Source: Hexactinellida sp. DTS-2022 (Eukaryota; Porifera; Hexactinellida). Taken from it: a stretch of 64,000 nt of DNA. This document shows positions 62,983 to 64,000 of the stretch, in pieces. Under the pieces are notes generated by a model. It did not search any database. It had not been told where the DNA came from and saw only the letters and a program-made list of their open reading frames with translations. The position numbers and the translations under genes were made by a program. Numbering within the stretch: position 1 is the stretch's first letter; every line of letters starts with the position of its first letter. Location: NCBI GenBank assembly GCA_028753945.1, contig JAPNXP010000001.1, forward strand, positions 7,678,501 through 7,742,500, read 5' to 3'.

Positions 62983-64000
62983 ATGACAAATTATCCATTT
63001 GTTATTTCGCAATCTTTCGTTTACATGGAATATAGTATCGTTGAAGGTAAAAAGTTAAATTCGAAAAATTATGAGTGTGAAGGCTTCCGCTATGTACAAG
63101 CAAGAGAATGTCAAGGTTCTATTTATCTTAAATGTGCATTATTTAGGATTAACTCGTGTCCTTGCATTGGTAGAATTAATAAAGAACAGATTTAATAGAA
63201 TTAACGCATTTTCACAATCATGATACTGCCTCTTATAATACTAAGAAAATTATCCTCAGTAATGCGATTAAACGCAAAGCTGAGGTATCTTCAGCCAACC
63301 TTCGAGAAATATTTAATGAGACATGTCGGGAATCTGAAGGAGCATCCTCTGTAACCTACAAATGCCTAGGAAGCTCCATGTACAAGAGGAGGAGAATCCT
63401 ACAGCCCAAAAACCCTCATCTGTTCAAGAATTTGACTTACTCTTCCAAGAATCCCAATACGCTGATTGTCATTTACAAACCGTTGTTGATGGCGATCAGA
63501 TTGCAGTGATCTTTGGTTCAAGGCACATGATTGCTAAATTGAAGAATGCATCAGATATTCAATTTGACGGAACATTTACAACTGCCCAAGACTCTTTTAT
63601 CAACTTTTTACATTATTTATTAATATTAAAGGCCATACTCTACCTGGGCTACATATTCTAATGAGTGGAAAGACAGAGAAACTATACAGAGTTGTTATGA
63701 TGACAATTTAATACCGGGATTCAATCTAACTTTTGCTAAGGCGGATTTTGAACAGGCTCCAAGGAATGCTCTTACAGCTGTATTTCCTTCGGTCACAATC
63801 ATTGGATGTTGGTTCCATTTTACAAAAGCAGTTTTTATAAAGTAAAAGCTCGGTCTATCGAATATATGTAAGAAGAATCAATTATTTAGAATGTGGATTC
63901 GTAAGCTAATGGCACTACCCTTCCTTCCAGAAGAGCAAATATGAAATATTTATTTTTCTTTAGAGATGCCATTAGCTGGATTATTAGATGGTGAAAAAGA
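62983..64000 (+). pseudogene. FLYWCH-MULE transposase, partial and broken
   Basis: The ATG at 62983 opens MTNYPFVISQSFVYMEYSI, then LNSKNYECEGFRYVQA and SIYLKCALFRINSCPC, which looks like a FLYWCH-type zinc finger; HFHNHD in the next frame would add its last His residues. From about 63480 the MULE core appears: SDIQFDGTFTTA with the first catalytic Asp (~63560-63590), LHILMSGKTEKLYR, then NLTFAKADFEQAPRNAL with the second acidic motif and IIGCWFHFTKAVF (~63800). The end (FRMWIRKLMALPFLPEEQI) is also typical. The frame changes at least four times (near 63200, 63360, 63600 and 63710). The element runs off the window, so its right terminus is not seen. Confidence 0.85.

Noticed and set aside
62971-63195. 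Independent small host gene
   Set aside because: Its Cys/His pattern and the MULE core that follows in the same direction make it the zinc-finger part of one transposase.

Overview
The window looks like part of an AT-rich animal genome. The evidence is spliced genes, a TRP-type ankyrin channel, TRAF-like zinc-finger proteins, an EXO1-type first exon, and several eukaryotic transposon superfamilies. I favour a non-bilaterian animal, possibly a demosponge, from the mix of TRAF-like, TRP-like and F37C4.5-like genes, but nothing here settles the species. Most of the window is transposon-derived, and elements are nested inside one another to three or four levels. Only about five loci look like ordinary host genes.

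Layout. 0.5-5.3 kb: a tandem array of ~840 bp units, each carrying a ~115 bp perfect-type hairpin (family A). It ends in an array of small TATACTATAGTATA hairpins (family B). 5.7-10.9 kb: a spliced integrase gene (DD35E, Ginger/KRBA2-like) fused to an OTU-type protease. It is split by a 1,526 bp insertion with an 8 bp target duplication and has two homopolymer frameshifts in the OTU part. 11.7-18.8 kb: a CAGGGTTGCC MITE apparently split in two by a P-element-type (THAP) transposon with ~150 bp terminal inverted repeats, which is itself invaded by foldback elements. 18.9-22.2 kb: more repeats (family F with GC mini-hairpins, families C, E and A). 22.4-26.2 kb, minus strand: an intact TRAF-like gene and its decayed tandem duplicate. 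26.7 kb: the first exon of an EXO1-like nuclease, running into hairpin elements. 27-35.2 kb: repeats, including a 2.77 kb element whose right end lies 47 bp before the next gene. 35.2-37.1 kb: an intact single-exon F37C4.5-like (DUF4140/DUF4139) gene. 37.3-40.6 kb: hAT-like MITEs and a broken gene of unknown family. 40.6-44.9 kb, minus strand: a decayed Ty3/Gypsy LTR retrotransposon. 44.9-49.6 kb: repeats, with two textbook hAT MITEs. 49.6-52.4 kb: an intact 917-residue ankyrin/TRP-like channel. 52.6-58.1 kb: MITEs and a 141 bp tandem array. 58.6-62.4 kb: a large gapped palindrome, a broken PIF/Harbinger transposase and its Myb/SANT-like partner. 63-64 kb: a FLYWCH-MULE transposase fragment running off the end.

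The most notable pattern is architectural. Several unrelated non-autonomous elements here have termini or cores built of short, often palindromic tandem repeats, and a number are dated relative to each other by exact target-site duplications. The A/B hairpin family is modular: either hairpin type occupies the same slot of one ~840 bp unit. Several coding breaks fall in homopolymer runs, so some may be assembly errors rather than real decay. All coordinates and similarities come from reading the sequence by eye; no database search was run.
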